Shown here one piece after another: positions 25,149-33,614 of a DNA stretch of 35,219 nucleotides. Source of the stretch: an uncultured Bacteroidota bacterium. GTDB taxonomy: Bacteria > Bacteroidota > Bacteroidia > Bacteroidales > VadinHA17. Numbering within the stretch: the stretch's first letter is position 1; each line of letters starts with the position of its first letter. A program made the position numbers and the translations under genes. The stretch lies in assembly GCA_937864815.1 (NCBI GenBank), contig CALMJY010000123.1, positions 1 through 35,219 on the forward strand. Direction: 5' to 3'. The notes beneath the pieces were generated by a model. It did no database searches. It was not told the origin of the DNA and worked only from the letters and a program-made list of their open reading frames with translations.

Positions 25149-27395
25149 AAAGCTCCCTGACACCCGGAGGCTCACATTCCGGTGAGGCTGAATATCACCC
25201 GGTCGACCCATATATTCTGTATTTGTCAGATTCTTAACTGCAAATGAAAGTACAAGCGATTTATTTATGTGGTAGCCTGTATTCCAATCAATCATGAAAT
25301 ATCCTGTGTTATGATCCTGCCAGTAATTATAAAATCCGGGAAGGATCTGTTCTCGTGTTGCTTCATTAAGAAACACATCATCAATGTTGAGTATTTTCGA
25401 CCTTGCATATAAGGTTAAACCTGTTTCGAACTTCCTGTAAGTTAAATCAAAACTGATTTTTGCCGAGTGTTTACGCCGGTATTTCAGATAGATATCAGAT
25501 GATTGGTTGGTGACCCGGTTGAATTCAACCGGATGTATATAGGTATATCCTCCTGTGGAAGTAAGGATGAAATCATTATAATTACCTCCCAGGGATAATT
25601 CGAGCTCATACCCGTAAATCCTTGCCTGCTCAATATTATTGGCCTGAAATCCCAGATCAAAGATACCTGTAACCGGATCGGGATAGTTGCTGAATACATA
25701 TTCTATCATATCCTTATTCTGAGTAAGGAAGAAAGCCAGGTCAGCCTGCCCTGTTGCTTTTCCGATCTTTACCCCCTGCTTTATACCTATCTCTGTGTTC
25801 CATCCTGATTCAGCTTCAACATAGGGATTCGGGAAAATTTTAACAGATCCGAGGGTGGTGGAGGCATGTTTCTCAGCTATGGAAGGGTATCTGTATCCCT
25901 GTCCGAATGATGCTCTGAGAAATGTATATTCTGCTGCCTGCCAGTTGATCCCGGATCTTACAACAGGTACAATTCTGTCATTCTTATTATCGAGAGAATT
26001 CTGTTCCAACCTTATACCTGCAACCAGTTTAAGCTTATGTACAGGTTCAGCCTCCAGCTGGGTAAAACCAGCAATGTTCATACCTTCATGGTCACCATAG
26101 AAATTGGACTTTACATTACTGTATGTCTCAGATGCTCCGGCAGTCAGGGAAAAAATATCAGATAATTTGAAGAAACCCTGATATTCAGCATACAGTGAAT
26201 AAGCATCAGAATTATTTTCGGTACGAACCGGAAATCTGTTGTTCGATGACTGGAACCTCACTCTTATGTCATGCCGGAAACGGCCTGAATTATTGAATGT
26301 AAGATACGGATCGACAGCCAGAAATGTCCCGGTTAATTCTGAAACACTTGAAGTATCCTGTTTCAATGCACCATATTCAGCGTCTTCCCAGAGAATGAAA
26401 TCGGTTTTATCTGTTATACCTGAATTAAGATTGATTCCATAAGACAATCCTTTTACCCTGGCGTTGCGGTGCTTAAGTCTGAAGCTGATCCTTGCAAGTT
26501 TCTCGTCATTATATTTCCTGTAACTGTTGTCTGAAAGGAGACTCAGGCCAATTCCAATATCATTTTTTCCTGCTTTCCGGAGATGAGAGAATGATGCTGA
26601 TGTAAATATCCTGGGGGAATCCCACCATTCCCAGTTCTTATTATCAGGTTTGCCGAATATTCCTGTTTCTGCGTAAAAATTAGTCTCCGGCTGGCCGGAT
26701 GCATCAGCTGTCCGGAAGTTGATAATACCGTTCAATGCTGAAGAACCGTAGAGGACTGAGGATGCACCCTTAATTATTTCTATCTGCCTTATGTTTTCAA
26801 GTGGGAGGAACTGCCATTTAATATTCCCTGCATCGGGTGAAACAACCGGCAAACCGTCGATAAGAGCCATTACACGGCTTCCGACACCATAGCTGAATCC
26901 GCTTCCTCCCCTTACAGATGCCTGACCGTCAAGAACTTCAATACCTGCAGTTTTTGTAATAAGTTCCTGAGGATCAGTTATGTGTTTGTTAAGAAAATCG
27001 GTAGTTTTTAGTATATCCATTGAGACTGTCAGTTCTGCCACCTGCTTTTCTGCCCTGTCGGCACTGACGACTATCTGGCCTATCTCTTTGATATCCATGT
27101 CTAGTCCGATATTGATTCTGACAGTATCACCTGTTATAATGTTAACAGTTCTTTTAATGGTTTTATAACCGATAAACTGGTACGTTATTTCATTATCGCC
27201 CGGTTTACATGAAATTGAGTAGAATCCATCTTCACCGGTTATTGTACCATGGTTAGGTGGACTGATGACATAAACACCCTGAACCGGTTCCCCAGTGACA
27301 TTATCAGTAACAAAGCCGGATACAATCCCCTGGGAAATGGTAACGGTTATAAGAGATTTGATTATTAATGCAACAGTTAAAAGGTAGTATCGCAT
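25146..27395 (-). CDS. TonB-dependent receptor (CirA/BtuB-like size) of the sulfatase locus
   Basis: The 749-residue receptor has a signal peptide, a carboxypeptidase-regulatory-like domain (VSGFVTDNVTGEPVQGVYV, about 24-100), a plug domain with ASVRGGSGFSYGVGSRV and IEIIKGASSVLYGSSALNGIINF, and a barrel ending VSLRVSGSF. The size and plug resemble siderophore/cobalamin-type receptors more than SusC. No SusD follows; instead a 135-residue lipoprotein precedes it with a TAATG overlap, so the two are translationally coupled. No cobalamin riboswitch was seen upstream. Its position beside sulfatase and GH106-like genes suggests a glycan-derived ligand, but metal or vitamin uptake is equally possible. 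Confidence 0.85.
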   Translation of the reverse strand: MRYYLLTVALIIKSLITVTISQGIVSGFVTDNVTGEPVQGVYVISPPNHGTITGEDGFYSISCKPGDNEITYQFIGYKTIKRTVNIITGDTVRINIGLDMDIKEIGQIVVSADRAEKQVAELTVSMDILKTTDFLNKHITDPQELITKTAGIEVLDGQASVRGGSGFSYGVGSRVMALIDGLPVVSPDAGNIKWQFLPLENIRQIEIIKGASSVLYGSSALNGIINFRTADASGQPETNFYAETGIFGKPDNKNWEWWDSPRIFTSASFSHLRKAGKNDIGIGLSLLSDNSYRKYNDEKLARISFRLKHRNARVKGLSYGINLNSGITDKTDFILWEDAEYGALKQDTSSVSELTGTFLAVDPYLTFNNSGRFRHDIRVRFQSSNNRFPVRTENNSDAYSLYAEYQGFFKLSDIFSLTAGASETYSNVKSNFYGDHEGMNIAGFTQLEAEPVHKLKLVAGIRLEQNSLDNKNDRIVPVVRSGINWQAAEYTFLRASFGQGYRYPSIAEKHASTTLGSVKIFPNPYVEAESGWNTEIGIKQGVKIGKATGQADLAFFLTQNKDMIEYVFSNYPDPVTGIFDLGFQANNIEQARIYGYELELSLGGNYNDFILTSTGGYTYIHPVEFNRVTNQSSDIYLKYRRKHSAKISFDLTYRKFETGLTLYARSKILNIDDVFLNEATREQILPGFYNYWQDHNTGYFMIDWNTGYHINKSLVLSFAVKNLTNTEYMGRPGDIQPHRNVSLRVSGSF

Positions 27396-27802
27396 TATTC
27401 AGGTTTAAATGTCATCCTGATATTTATAGTGATCCCTGTTGTCAGATTTGGATAGCTTGTTGTTATTTTAAGCGAGGCAGCATTCAGTTCAGCTATTTTT
27501 GTGGTAAGAGGGATTGGAAGGGAATCGGTTTCAATAACTATTTGTGTCTCTTTATAAGCAAATCTCCACGTCCCTTCATAAACACCAAATGTACCTGTGC
27601 CATCCTTATTGAACTTTACCCTGCCATTGAATTTTTCAAGAACTCCACCAGGACCACCTGCATTTACTCCATTTGCAAGAAGGCTGTCACTTTTCCAGAC
27701 AGGATCAGTGAGAAGCTTAAATCTCTCAGATTCCGAATCTTTGTTACATGAAATTATTGCAACAGACAATGAGATGAATAATAGCAATGCAAGATTTTTC
27801 AT
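27395..27802 (-). CDS. Small lipoprotein, lipocalin-like, coupled to the TonB receptor
   Basis: The 135-residue protein has a lipobox (SVAIISC, Cys19) and a beta-rich body: RVKFNKDGTGTFGVYEGTWRF, TQIVIETDSLPI, SLKITTSY. The layout recalls lipocalin-like Bacteroidota lipoproteins; the family assignment is tentative. Its stop overlaps the receptor start by one base. A perfect -7 element lies 29 nt upstream, so this gene leads the operon. It may present ligand to the receptor. Confidence 0.75.
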   Translation of the reverse strand: MKNLALLLFISLSVAIISCNKDSESERFKLLTDPVWKSDSLLANGVNAGGPGGVLEKFNGRVKFNKDGTGTFGVYEGTWRFAYKETQIVIETDSLPIPLTTKIAELNAASLKITTSYPNLTTGITINIRMTFKPE

Positions 27803-27831
27803 GGCAGTGTTTATTAGATAAATCTACAAAT

Positions 27832-27839
27832 CAAAGATA
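27832..27839 (-). promoter_or_regulatory. -7 element TATCTTTG for the lipoprotein/TonB receptor operon
   Basis: Perfect TAnnTTTG on the minus strand, 29 nt before the ATG at 27802. No TTTG at the usual -33 spacing. Confidence 0.5.
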
Positions 27840-27919
27840 ATAATTTACCTCAAAGAAACTCATCCCCAATACCATAGCCTTCAAGCTAAGTATAAATCTG
27901 TTGCAGGAAAATGTAGTAT

Positions 27920-28008
27920 AAGTTTCCCCTCCTTTTGAAGGAGGGGTGGCCGCAATGCAATGTTTATCATAGTATTGCAAAGCCTCAATGCGGCCGGGGT
28001 GGTTGATT
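27920..28008 (+). repeat. Composite palindromic element, copy A
   Basis: It begins with the hairpin CCCCTCCTT-TTG-AAGGAGGGG (27926-27946), continues with GGCCG...CGGCC arms around an unrelated 30-nt centre, and ends GGGGTGGTTGATT. The ORF at 27831-28037 is a shadow of this repeat. Confidence 0.8.
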
Positions 28009-28201
28009 AGCCCATCTGATATGATCATTATTTTCATTACAAATAACTTTCATATTCTTACCTATTTGTTAAGAAATTTACAAGAATACTAACCTGAACT
28101 TAATCCATATTATTTTAATCTAAAGCTAACCTGAAAAGATAATTGTTTCTAAGCGCCTGTATTTTATTACTGTCAATTGGATTATGAGTAAAGTTCATTT
28201 A

Positions 28202-28289
28202 AATCAACCACCCCGGCCGGGAAATGAACCTTGTAATAATCAGATAATCAATCGTCCCGGCCACCCCTCCTTCAAAAGGAGGGGAAACT
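28202..28289 (-). repeat. Composite palindromic element, copy B (inverted)
   Basis: The reverse complement of this stretch matches both ends of copy A: the same CCCCTCC hairpin (28264-28284) and the same GGCCGGGGTGGTTGATT end. The inner centre differs. The 587-nt gap 27803-28389 holds the -7 element, these two copies and no supported gene. Confidence 0.8.
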
Positions 28290-28389
28290 TTTGTTAAGCC
28301 TCTATTTCAACTACCCCAACCTTTTGCTGTATTGGGACAAGTCCTACCTAGATGGGAGCTTTTATCCTGACGCCTGTCGCCTGTCTCTT

Positions 28390-29127
28390 CTACTTTATCT
28401 CCCTTATCTTTATATTCTTAAACGCCACAATATCACCGTGTTCCTGCAGAAGAATACGACCTTCGACAGTTTCTCCGAATCCGGATATAGCTTTGAATTT
28501 ACTTTTTGAAACCGCCTCTTTCCATTCCGGGCTTCCCCTGTGATATTCTACAGTCATCTGACCGTTAAGCCAGTGCTGAACATGATTGCCTTTAACAATT
28601 ATCCTGGCATTGTTCCATGTATCTGGGCCATTATCTTTTACATGTACCGGAGGGATAAGATCATAGAGGCAGGCAAGTTTATGATTACCCGAGATACCTG
28701 CCTTTGAATCGGGATGAAGCCTGTCGTCGAGAATCTGGTATTCACATCCTATCGATCTGTAGATTCCGCTGTCTCTTTCAGTATCAATAAAATATTTAAT
28801 TCCGCTGTTGGCGCCCGGTTTGTAGTTAAAATCAACCGAGAGTTCAAAGTCCCGGAATTTTCCTTCCGATACAATATCCCCACCGCCATTTTCACCTTTT
28901 TTTTCAGGATTCGTCATAATGGTTCCGTCCTTGATTTCCCAGCCTGAAACAGGGAAATTCCCTGTTTTGGCATTTATCCATCCCCTTGATGTATTTCCGT
29001 CAAAGAGTAGTTTCCAGCCATCATCAAATTCTTTCTTTGACAAAGTATTGTCGGCCTGTTTTCCTGGCCCGCAACTTTGAACAAGAGTTAGAATAACAGC
29101 AGCAATTAAGGTTGTAAGTTTTTTCAT
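28390..29127 (-). CDS. DUF1080 lipoprotein (3-keto-disaccharide hydrolase family)
   Basis: The 245 residues start with a lipoprotein signal (TLVQSC, Cys19). The rest is one DUF1080/PF06439 jelly roll: GWKLLFDGNTSRGW (about 37-50), WEIKDGTIMTNP, DFELSVDFNYKPGANSGIKYF (the NSG segment is typical), GCEYQILDD, and WNNARIIVKGNHVQHWLNG. Some members hydrolyse 3-keto-glycosides made by partner oxidoreductases; no such oxidoreductase is in the window. It is divergent from the GH38-like gene and shares its upstream region. Confidence 0.85.
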   Translation of the reverse strand: MKKLTTLIAAVILTLVQSCGPGKQADNTLSKKEFDDGWKLLFDGNTSRGWINAKTGNFPVSGWEIKDGTIMTNPEKKGENGGGDIVSEGKFRDFELSVDFNYKPGANSGIKYFIDTERDSGIYRSIGCEYQILDDRLHPDSKAGISGNHKLACLYDLIPPVHVKDNGPDTWNNARIIVKGNHVQHWLNGQMTVEYHRGSPEWKEAVSKSKFKAISGFGETVEGRILLQEHGDIVAFKNIKIREIK

Positions 29128-29147
29128 ACCGAAAGATTTTCAGGTTA

Positions 29148-29177
29148 TTGTTTACTCATTTATGTTTCCTATTTTTG
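29148..29177 (+). promoter_or_regulatory. Promoter of the GH38-like gene
   Basis: TATTTTTG (29170-29177) is a perfect -7 element and a TTG at 29148-29150 lies 19 nt upstream. The -7 element is 22 nt before the ATG at 29200. Confidence 0.6.
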
Positions 29178-29199
29178 AGATAATATACCCTTGAAAATT

Positions 29200-32103
29200 A
29201 TGGAAAAAATAAAGATTTGCAAAACCGGTATCATTTTCATGCTATCGCTTGTATTATTTCTGACAAGTCTGTCAGCTCAGAATACCACACCTCCGGGTAT
29301 CGAATTATTAAATGCACCTGTACTCTTCAGGGAGGGAGGAAAAGCTTTCCAGCAGATAGTTGTTAACTGCCGGTCGGAGAAAGAAGGAAAGATATTGATT
29401 TCCTATGAAGGGAAAACTTCTGTTAAGGATGTCCTGAAGAAAGGGATGAATAAATTCCTGGTAACAGTGCCGGCTGTAACAAAATCCAGGAAAATCACCA
29501 TAAATGTTAAGATCGATGAAGGTGAAGTTGCATCTTACTCAATAAATGTTGTTCCTCCCAAAAAATGGGATATATATCTGGTCCAGCATTCCCACACGGA
29601 TATTGGGTATACACGTCCCCAGTCGGAGATTCTGGCAGAACAGATGAGATATATTGACTATGTACTTGATTATTGTGATCAGACCGACAATCTGCCTGAT
29701 GAGTCAAAATTCCGATGGACATGCGAATCATCATGGGTTACTCGGGAATACCTGCGTTCTAGACCAAAGGTGCAGATTGAAAGATTTCTGAAAAGGATTT
29801 CAGAAGGAAGAATAGAGGTTATGGGAATGTATGCAAACATGGCCGAGATAGCTGATGAAAATGTGATGTTTGATTTTCTCCAGCCGCTGAAGGAATTCAG
29901 TAAGCTGAATATTCCTGTTAAGGCAGCCATGCAGAATGATGTAAATGGTATTGCATGGTGCATGCCCGACTATTTTAAAAACACCGGTGTAAAATATCTT
30001 ATAATGGGGATCAATGAAACAAGGTCGGTATTGCCTTTCGACAAGCCAACCTGTTTCTGGTGGGAATCTCCGTCGGGAGCAAGATTGCTCGCATTCAGGG
30101 CTGATCACTATATGACAGGTAATTTTTTCGGGGCAGAAGGTGAAATGATAAAGCCGGAAAACCTTCTTGGCCACCTTGCCGATCTTGATAAAAAGGGATA
30201 TCCTTTCGACAGGATCGGAGTCCAGTTTTCCGGGTATTTTACCGATAATGCACCCCCTTCAACAGCAGCATGTGCAAATGTAACAGCATGGAACAGGAAA
30301 TATGAGTTTCCCAAAATTAGACTCTCAGTGGCAAGCGAATTCCCCGAGTATGTTGAAAAGAATTATGCCGATAAGCTTCCTGTTTACAGAAATGCCTGGC
30401 TCGACTGGTGGACCGACGGATATGGTTCCACCTCACGCGAAACTGCAGAGTCGCGTAAGGCAAAGAATATCAAACAGGTTGATGAGGGATTGTTTGCAAT
30501 GGTTTCAGCAATGGGAGGGGAGCTTAATCCTGAGCTTGAATCAAATCTCGATCACATAAGTGAGAACATCATCTTCTTCGATGAGCATACATGCGGAGCT
30601 GATGAGAGTGTAAGTCACCCATATTCTGAGAATTCTACCAAACAATGGCTGCAGAAGGGAGCATATGCCTGGGAAGCACTTAAGAAAGTGACATTGTTAA
30701 ACGAGGAGGCACTTGCCAGGTTTCAGCCATATCTGAAAAAGGCTGATTTTCCGATTATTTATGTAATGAATCCGCTGGGGTGGGAAAGATCAGGCACTGT
30801 CAGTCTTTTTGTTGATTTTGAAGTACTTCCTATCCGCACAAGGACCAGGATTGTTGACATAGCAACTGGAGAAGAAGTACCGGCCCAGATTGTTTCAAAA
30901 AGGGCAGAAGGAGCCTGGTGGGTTCTTGAAGTAAAGGATATACCTGCTATGGGATATAAGGCACTTAAAATTGAACTGCCGGGATTTAATGCCAGGGATG
31001 ATGAGGAAGGGAATAGTGAAGTGCTTGAAAATGATTTTTATAAACTTGTTATTGACAAAACCACCGGATCTATAAATTCTCTGTATGACAAGGAACTTAA
31101 AATGGAACTTATTGATTCACAGAATCCTTTTAAATTAGGTCAGCCTGTACGGGAGACCAGTGAGAAACGGGATGTATCGCCCTTTATCAGGTCAACAGTC
31201 TCAAATGTAAAAATCGAAAAAGGAGTAAAGGGTTCTGTCTGGGAAAGTGTAAAGATCTCATCTGACCTCGATGGATTTGAGAAAGGACCTGAAGGGTCAC
31301 CAAAAGGAATAGATACTGAAATAAGACTGTATAACAACCGCAAGAAAATAGAGATCAGGTATATGGCTAGAAAGCTTATAATTACTGATCCGGAAGCCCT
31401 TTATATTGCATTTCCATTCTCATTGCCAGGTTCACGTATTGTATTTGAGACTATAGGCGGTATACTTTCACAGGGTCAGCAGTTGCCCGGTTCTTCAACA
31501 GACTGGAATGCAGCACAGAATTTTGTGGCAGTGCGTGGAAAAAGCGGACAGATAGTTGTTGTGAGCAATGAGGTTCCGCTGTGGCATTTCAGCGACTTCA
31601 ACATGAATAAGTACGACAGGACACCGGAGGCAGGCAAGACATGGCTCTATTCATGGGTTATGAATAACTACTGGTTTACCAACTTCAGGGCTTACCAGGA
31701 AGGAGCTTTCAGCTGGGGTTACCAGATAACATCTTCCTCTGATACTACTAACACATTTGCAACCAAGTATGCCTGGGGTGAAAGGAATCATTTTCCGACA
31801 AGAACTTTCCCTGCAGGTGAAAATGAATTAGCATCGCCTGTACTTGAAACGCTTAAGCTGACCGGTGACAAGAATGCAATGCTCACAAACAGCAGACCTT
31901 CATTTACAAAGCCAGGTGCGATTTTGCTGAGATTCCGTGAACTTGAAGGGACAAATGCTGAGGTTAAAGTATCATCGGCAGTACCCGGACGTGCTGTTAA
32001 AAAATTAACAGAAGTTAATGCCGTGGGTAAATTTGTCGGACAGCCGCTTGAGTCAATAAAGCTCAATCCTTTTGAAGTCAAGTTTATTGAGGTAGAATTT
32101 TAA
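29200..32103 (+). CDS. GH38-like alpha-mannosidase, secreted
   Basis: The track ORF begins with TTG (29191); the ATG at 29200 fits the promoter spacing and leaves a signal peptide ending LTSLSAQ. The 967 residues show GH38 landmarks: HSHTDIGYT (zinc ligands H and D, about 132-134), FRWTCESSW, RIEVMGMYANMAE, and QNDVNGIAW with the candidate nucleophile Asp. Middle and C-terminal beta domains follow the alpha-beta barrel. GH38 enzymes are zinc-dependent retaining alpha-mannosidases. The HTDIGYT form rather than HNDPGW indicates a distant subgroup, so the exact sugar is uncertain. It probably works in the periplasm alongside the DUF1080 lipoprotein. Confidence 0.85.
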   Translation: MEKIKICKTGIIFMLSLVLFLTSLSAQNTTPPGIELLNAPVLFREGGKAFQQIVVNCRSEKEGKILISYEGKTSVKDVLKKGMNKFLVTVPAVTKSRKITINVKIDEGEVASYSINVVPPKKWDIYLVQHSHTDIGYTRPQSEILAEQMRYIDYVLDYCDQTDNLPDESKFRWTCESSWVTREYLRSRPKVQIERFLKRISEGRIEVMGMYANMAEIADENVMFDFLQPLKEFSKLNIPVKAAMQNDVNGIAWCMPDYFKNTGVKYLIMGINETRSVLPFDKPTCFWWESPSGARLLAFRADHYMTGNFFGAEGEMIKPENLLGHLADLDKKGYPFDRIGVQFSGYFTDNAPPSTAACANVTAWNRKYEFPKIRLSVASEFPEYVEKNYADKLPVYRNAWLDWWTDGYGSTSRETAESRKAKNIKQVDEGLFAMVSAMGGELNPELESNLDHISENIIFFDEHTCGADESVSHPYSENSTKQWLQKGAYAWEALKKVTLLNEEALARFQPYLKKADFPIIYVMNPLGWERSGTVSLFVDFEVLPIRTRTRIVDIATGEEVPAQIVSKRAEGAWWVLEVKDIPAMGYKALKIELPGFNARDDEEGNSEVLENDFYKLVIDKTTGSINSLYDKELKMELIDSQNPFKLGQPVRETSEKRDVSPFIRSTVSNVKIEKGVKGSVWESVKISSDLDGFEKGPEGSPKGIDTEIRLYNNRKKIEIRYMARKLIITDPEALYIAFPFSLPGSRIVFETIGGILSQGQQLPGSSTDWNAAQNFVAVRGKSGQIVVVSNEVPLWHFSDFNMNKYDRTPEAGKTWLYSWVMNNYWFTNFRAYQEGAFSWGYQITSSSDTTNTFATKYAWGERNHFPTRTFPAGENELASPVLETLKLTGDKNAMLTNSRPSFTKPGAILLRFRELEGTNAEVKVSSAVPGRAVKKLTEVNAVGKFVGQPLESIKLNPFEVKFIEVEF

Positions 32104-32150
32104 TTACAGTTGGACGCTAGTGTGGATTTAGCGAAGCGTAATCCGTGCTG

Positions 32151-32173
32151 ACAAATATGGCACCGATTGCAAA
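32151..32173. repeat. GATTGCAAATC palindromic repeat
   Basis: GGCACCGATTGCAAATCGGCGCC is an imperfect palindrome of the same general type as those at 19880-19927. It lies in the 168-nt gap between the GH38-like and URO-D genes, together with a CCCCCTTTGAAGGGGG hairpin at 32228-32243. No promoter was identified in this gap. Confidence 0.6.
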
Positions 32174-32271
32174 TCGGCGCCAGCCAACCATGATTTTAGT
32201 TTAACACAGATGACACACTGCCTTATTCCCCCTTTGAAGGGGGCGAGGGGGATGTTTAAAAAAGAAGCAAA

Positions 32272-33513
32272 ATGAATTCAAGAGAACGTATTCTTTCAGC
32301 AATCAGTCACATGCAACCCGACAGGGTACCGGTTGATCTTGGAGCTACACCCAGCTCCGGTATATCCGCTGTTGCATATCATAACCTGATACGACATCTG
32401 AGAATGACTCATCTGAAAAACAGGGTTTATGATGTCATTCAGCAGGTAACCCAACCTGAAATGGAACTCCTGAACCATTTCAATGTCGATGTACTGGATG
32501 TGGGACGCTTCTTTAACACTCCTGATGATTACTGGCAGGAGCTTGAGCTTATTAAGGGCGTTCCTGCCTTATACCCGAAATGGTTCAATCCTGTGAAACA
32601 GCCTGACAACAGCTGGCTGGCTCCGGGAAAGACAGGTGAGTTTATCGGTAAAATGCCTGTGGGGGCAACTTTCTTTGACCAGCAGATATTTCCATATCTT
32701 GACGGATACCCTTCTGATTACATCGATATTGGCAGGGAGATGTCGAGAGTAATATGGGGCGGATTCGGTTTCACCCCTTTCGATCACCTTGATGAAAAGG
32801 ATTTCTGGAAGATGCTGAGAGAGACTATAATTCGTGAAAAGGCAAAAACAGATAAGGCTCTTCTTATCGGAATCGGTTGTAACCTTTTTGAATGGGGAAC
32901 CTTCCTCAGGAGAATTGATAATTTCCTTATGGACCTTTACCTGGAACCGGAGAATGTTCACCGCCTGCTGGATAAACTGATGGAAGGACATATGGCATTC
33001 CTTGCCAAGATTTGTGAGTCGGTCGGCGATGTGGTTGATATTATAAAATTCGGCGATGACCTCGGGACCAATACAGGACCTTTCATGCCCAGGGAGACAT
33101 ATGATGAGTTTTTCGGTCCCAGACATAAGATCCTGTGTGATTATGTAAAATCCCATTCCACAGCACATACAATGCTGCACGTCTGCGGAGGTATTTATGA
33201 ACTCATCCCGGGACTCATCAATGCAGGATTTGAAATAATCAATCCGGTACAGATCAATGCAGTAAACATGGAACCGGAGCGGTTAAAGAAAGAATTCGGA
33301 AAGGATCTTACTTTCTGGGGTGGTGGCTGCAATACACAAAGTGTTCTTAATCAGGGAACCCCTGAAGAGATAAGGAAGCATGTGCTTCATAACCTTGAAG
33401 TATTCAGTAAAGACGGAGGATATGTTTTCAATACAATTCATAATATCCTTCCTGATGTGTCGCCTCAGAATGTTGTGGCTTTGTTTGATGCAGTTGAGGA
33501 GTTTAACCGGTAA
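32272..33513 (+). CDS. URO-D superfamily protein, methyltransferase-like
   Basis: The 413-residue cytosolic protein opens with NSRERILSAISHMQPDRVPVD, the usual start of uroporphyrinogen-decarboxylase/MtaA-like proteins. It carries FGDDLGTNTGPFM (260-272), MLHVCGG (H303, C305) and GGGC (C353). The His-Cys...Cys set matches the zinc site of corrinoid-dependent methyltransferases (MtaA/CmuA type) rather than haem-pathway HemE, and hemE would not be expected here. No corrinoid protein is next to it. A role in methyl transfer, perhaps from methylated sugars, is inferred from context. It is 168 nt after the GH38-like gene on the same strand. Confidence 0.8.
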   Translation: MNSRERILSAISHMQPDRVPVDLGATPSSGISAVAYHNLIRHLRMTHLKNRVYDVIQQVTQPEMELLNHFNVDVLDVGRFFNTPDDYWQELELIKGVPALYPKWFNPVKQPDNSWLAPGKTGEFIGKMPVGATFFDQQIFPYLDGYPSDYIDIGREMSRVIWGGFGFTPFDHLDEKDFWKMLRETIIREKAKTDKALLIGIGCNLFEWGTFLRRIDNFLMDLYLEPENVHRLLDKLMEGHMAFLAKICESVGDVVDIIKFGDDLGTNTGPFMPRETYDEFFGPRHKILCDYVKSHSTAHTMLHVCGGIYELIPGLINAGFEIINPVQINAVNMEPERLKKEFGKDLTFWGGGCNTQSVLNQGTPEEIRKHVLHNLEVFSKDGGYVFNTIHNILPDVSPQNVVALFDAVEEFNR

Positions 33514-33590
33514 CCGGTAATCGGTGATCGGTAATCGGTGATCGGTGATCGGTGATCGGTAATCGGTAATCGGTAATTTGTGATCGGTAA
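33504..33590. repeat. CGGTRAT heptamer tandem array at the URO-D stop codon
   Basis: About 12 units of period 7 (CGGTAAT / CGGTGAT, one TTGTGAT) begin within the last codons of the URO-D gene, and the stop TAA (33511-33513) is part of a unit. The minus-strand ORF at 33503-33811 partly reads this array and is a shadow. Confidence 0.85.
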
Positions 33591-33614
33591 GATAGTTTAT
33601 AATTATCAGATTTT

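Noticed and set aside
25146-27395. SusC of a SusCD pair
   Set aside because: No SusD-like gene follows, and the size and plug resemble siderophore/cobalamin-type receptors.
27831-28037. ORF of 68 residues
   Set aside because: It overlaps palindromic copy A and the promoter of the lipoprotein gene; repeat-derived.
27803-28389. Cobalamin riboswitch upstream of the TonB receptor operon
   Set aside because: The region is filled by palindromic repeats and shows no recognisable B12-box sequence.
33504-33590. CRISPR array
   Set aside because: The units are 7 nt with no spacers; this is a simple tandem repeat.
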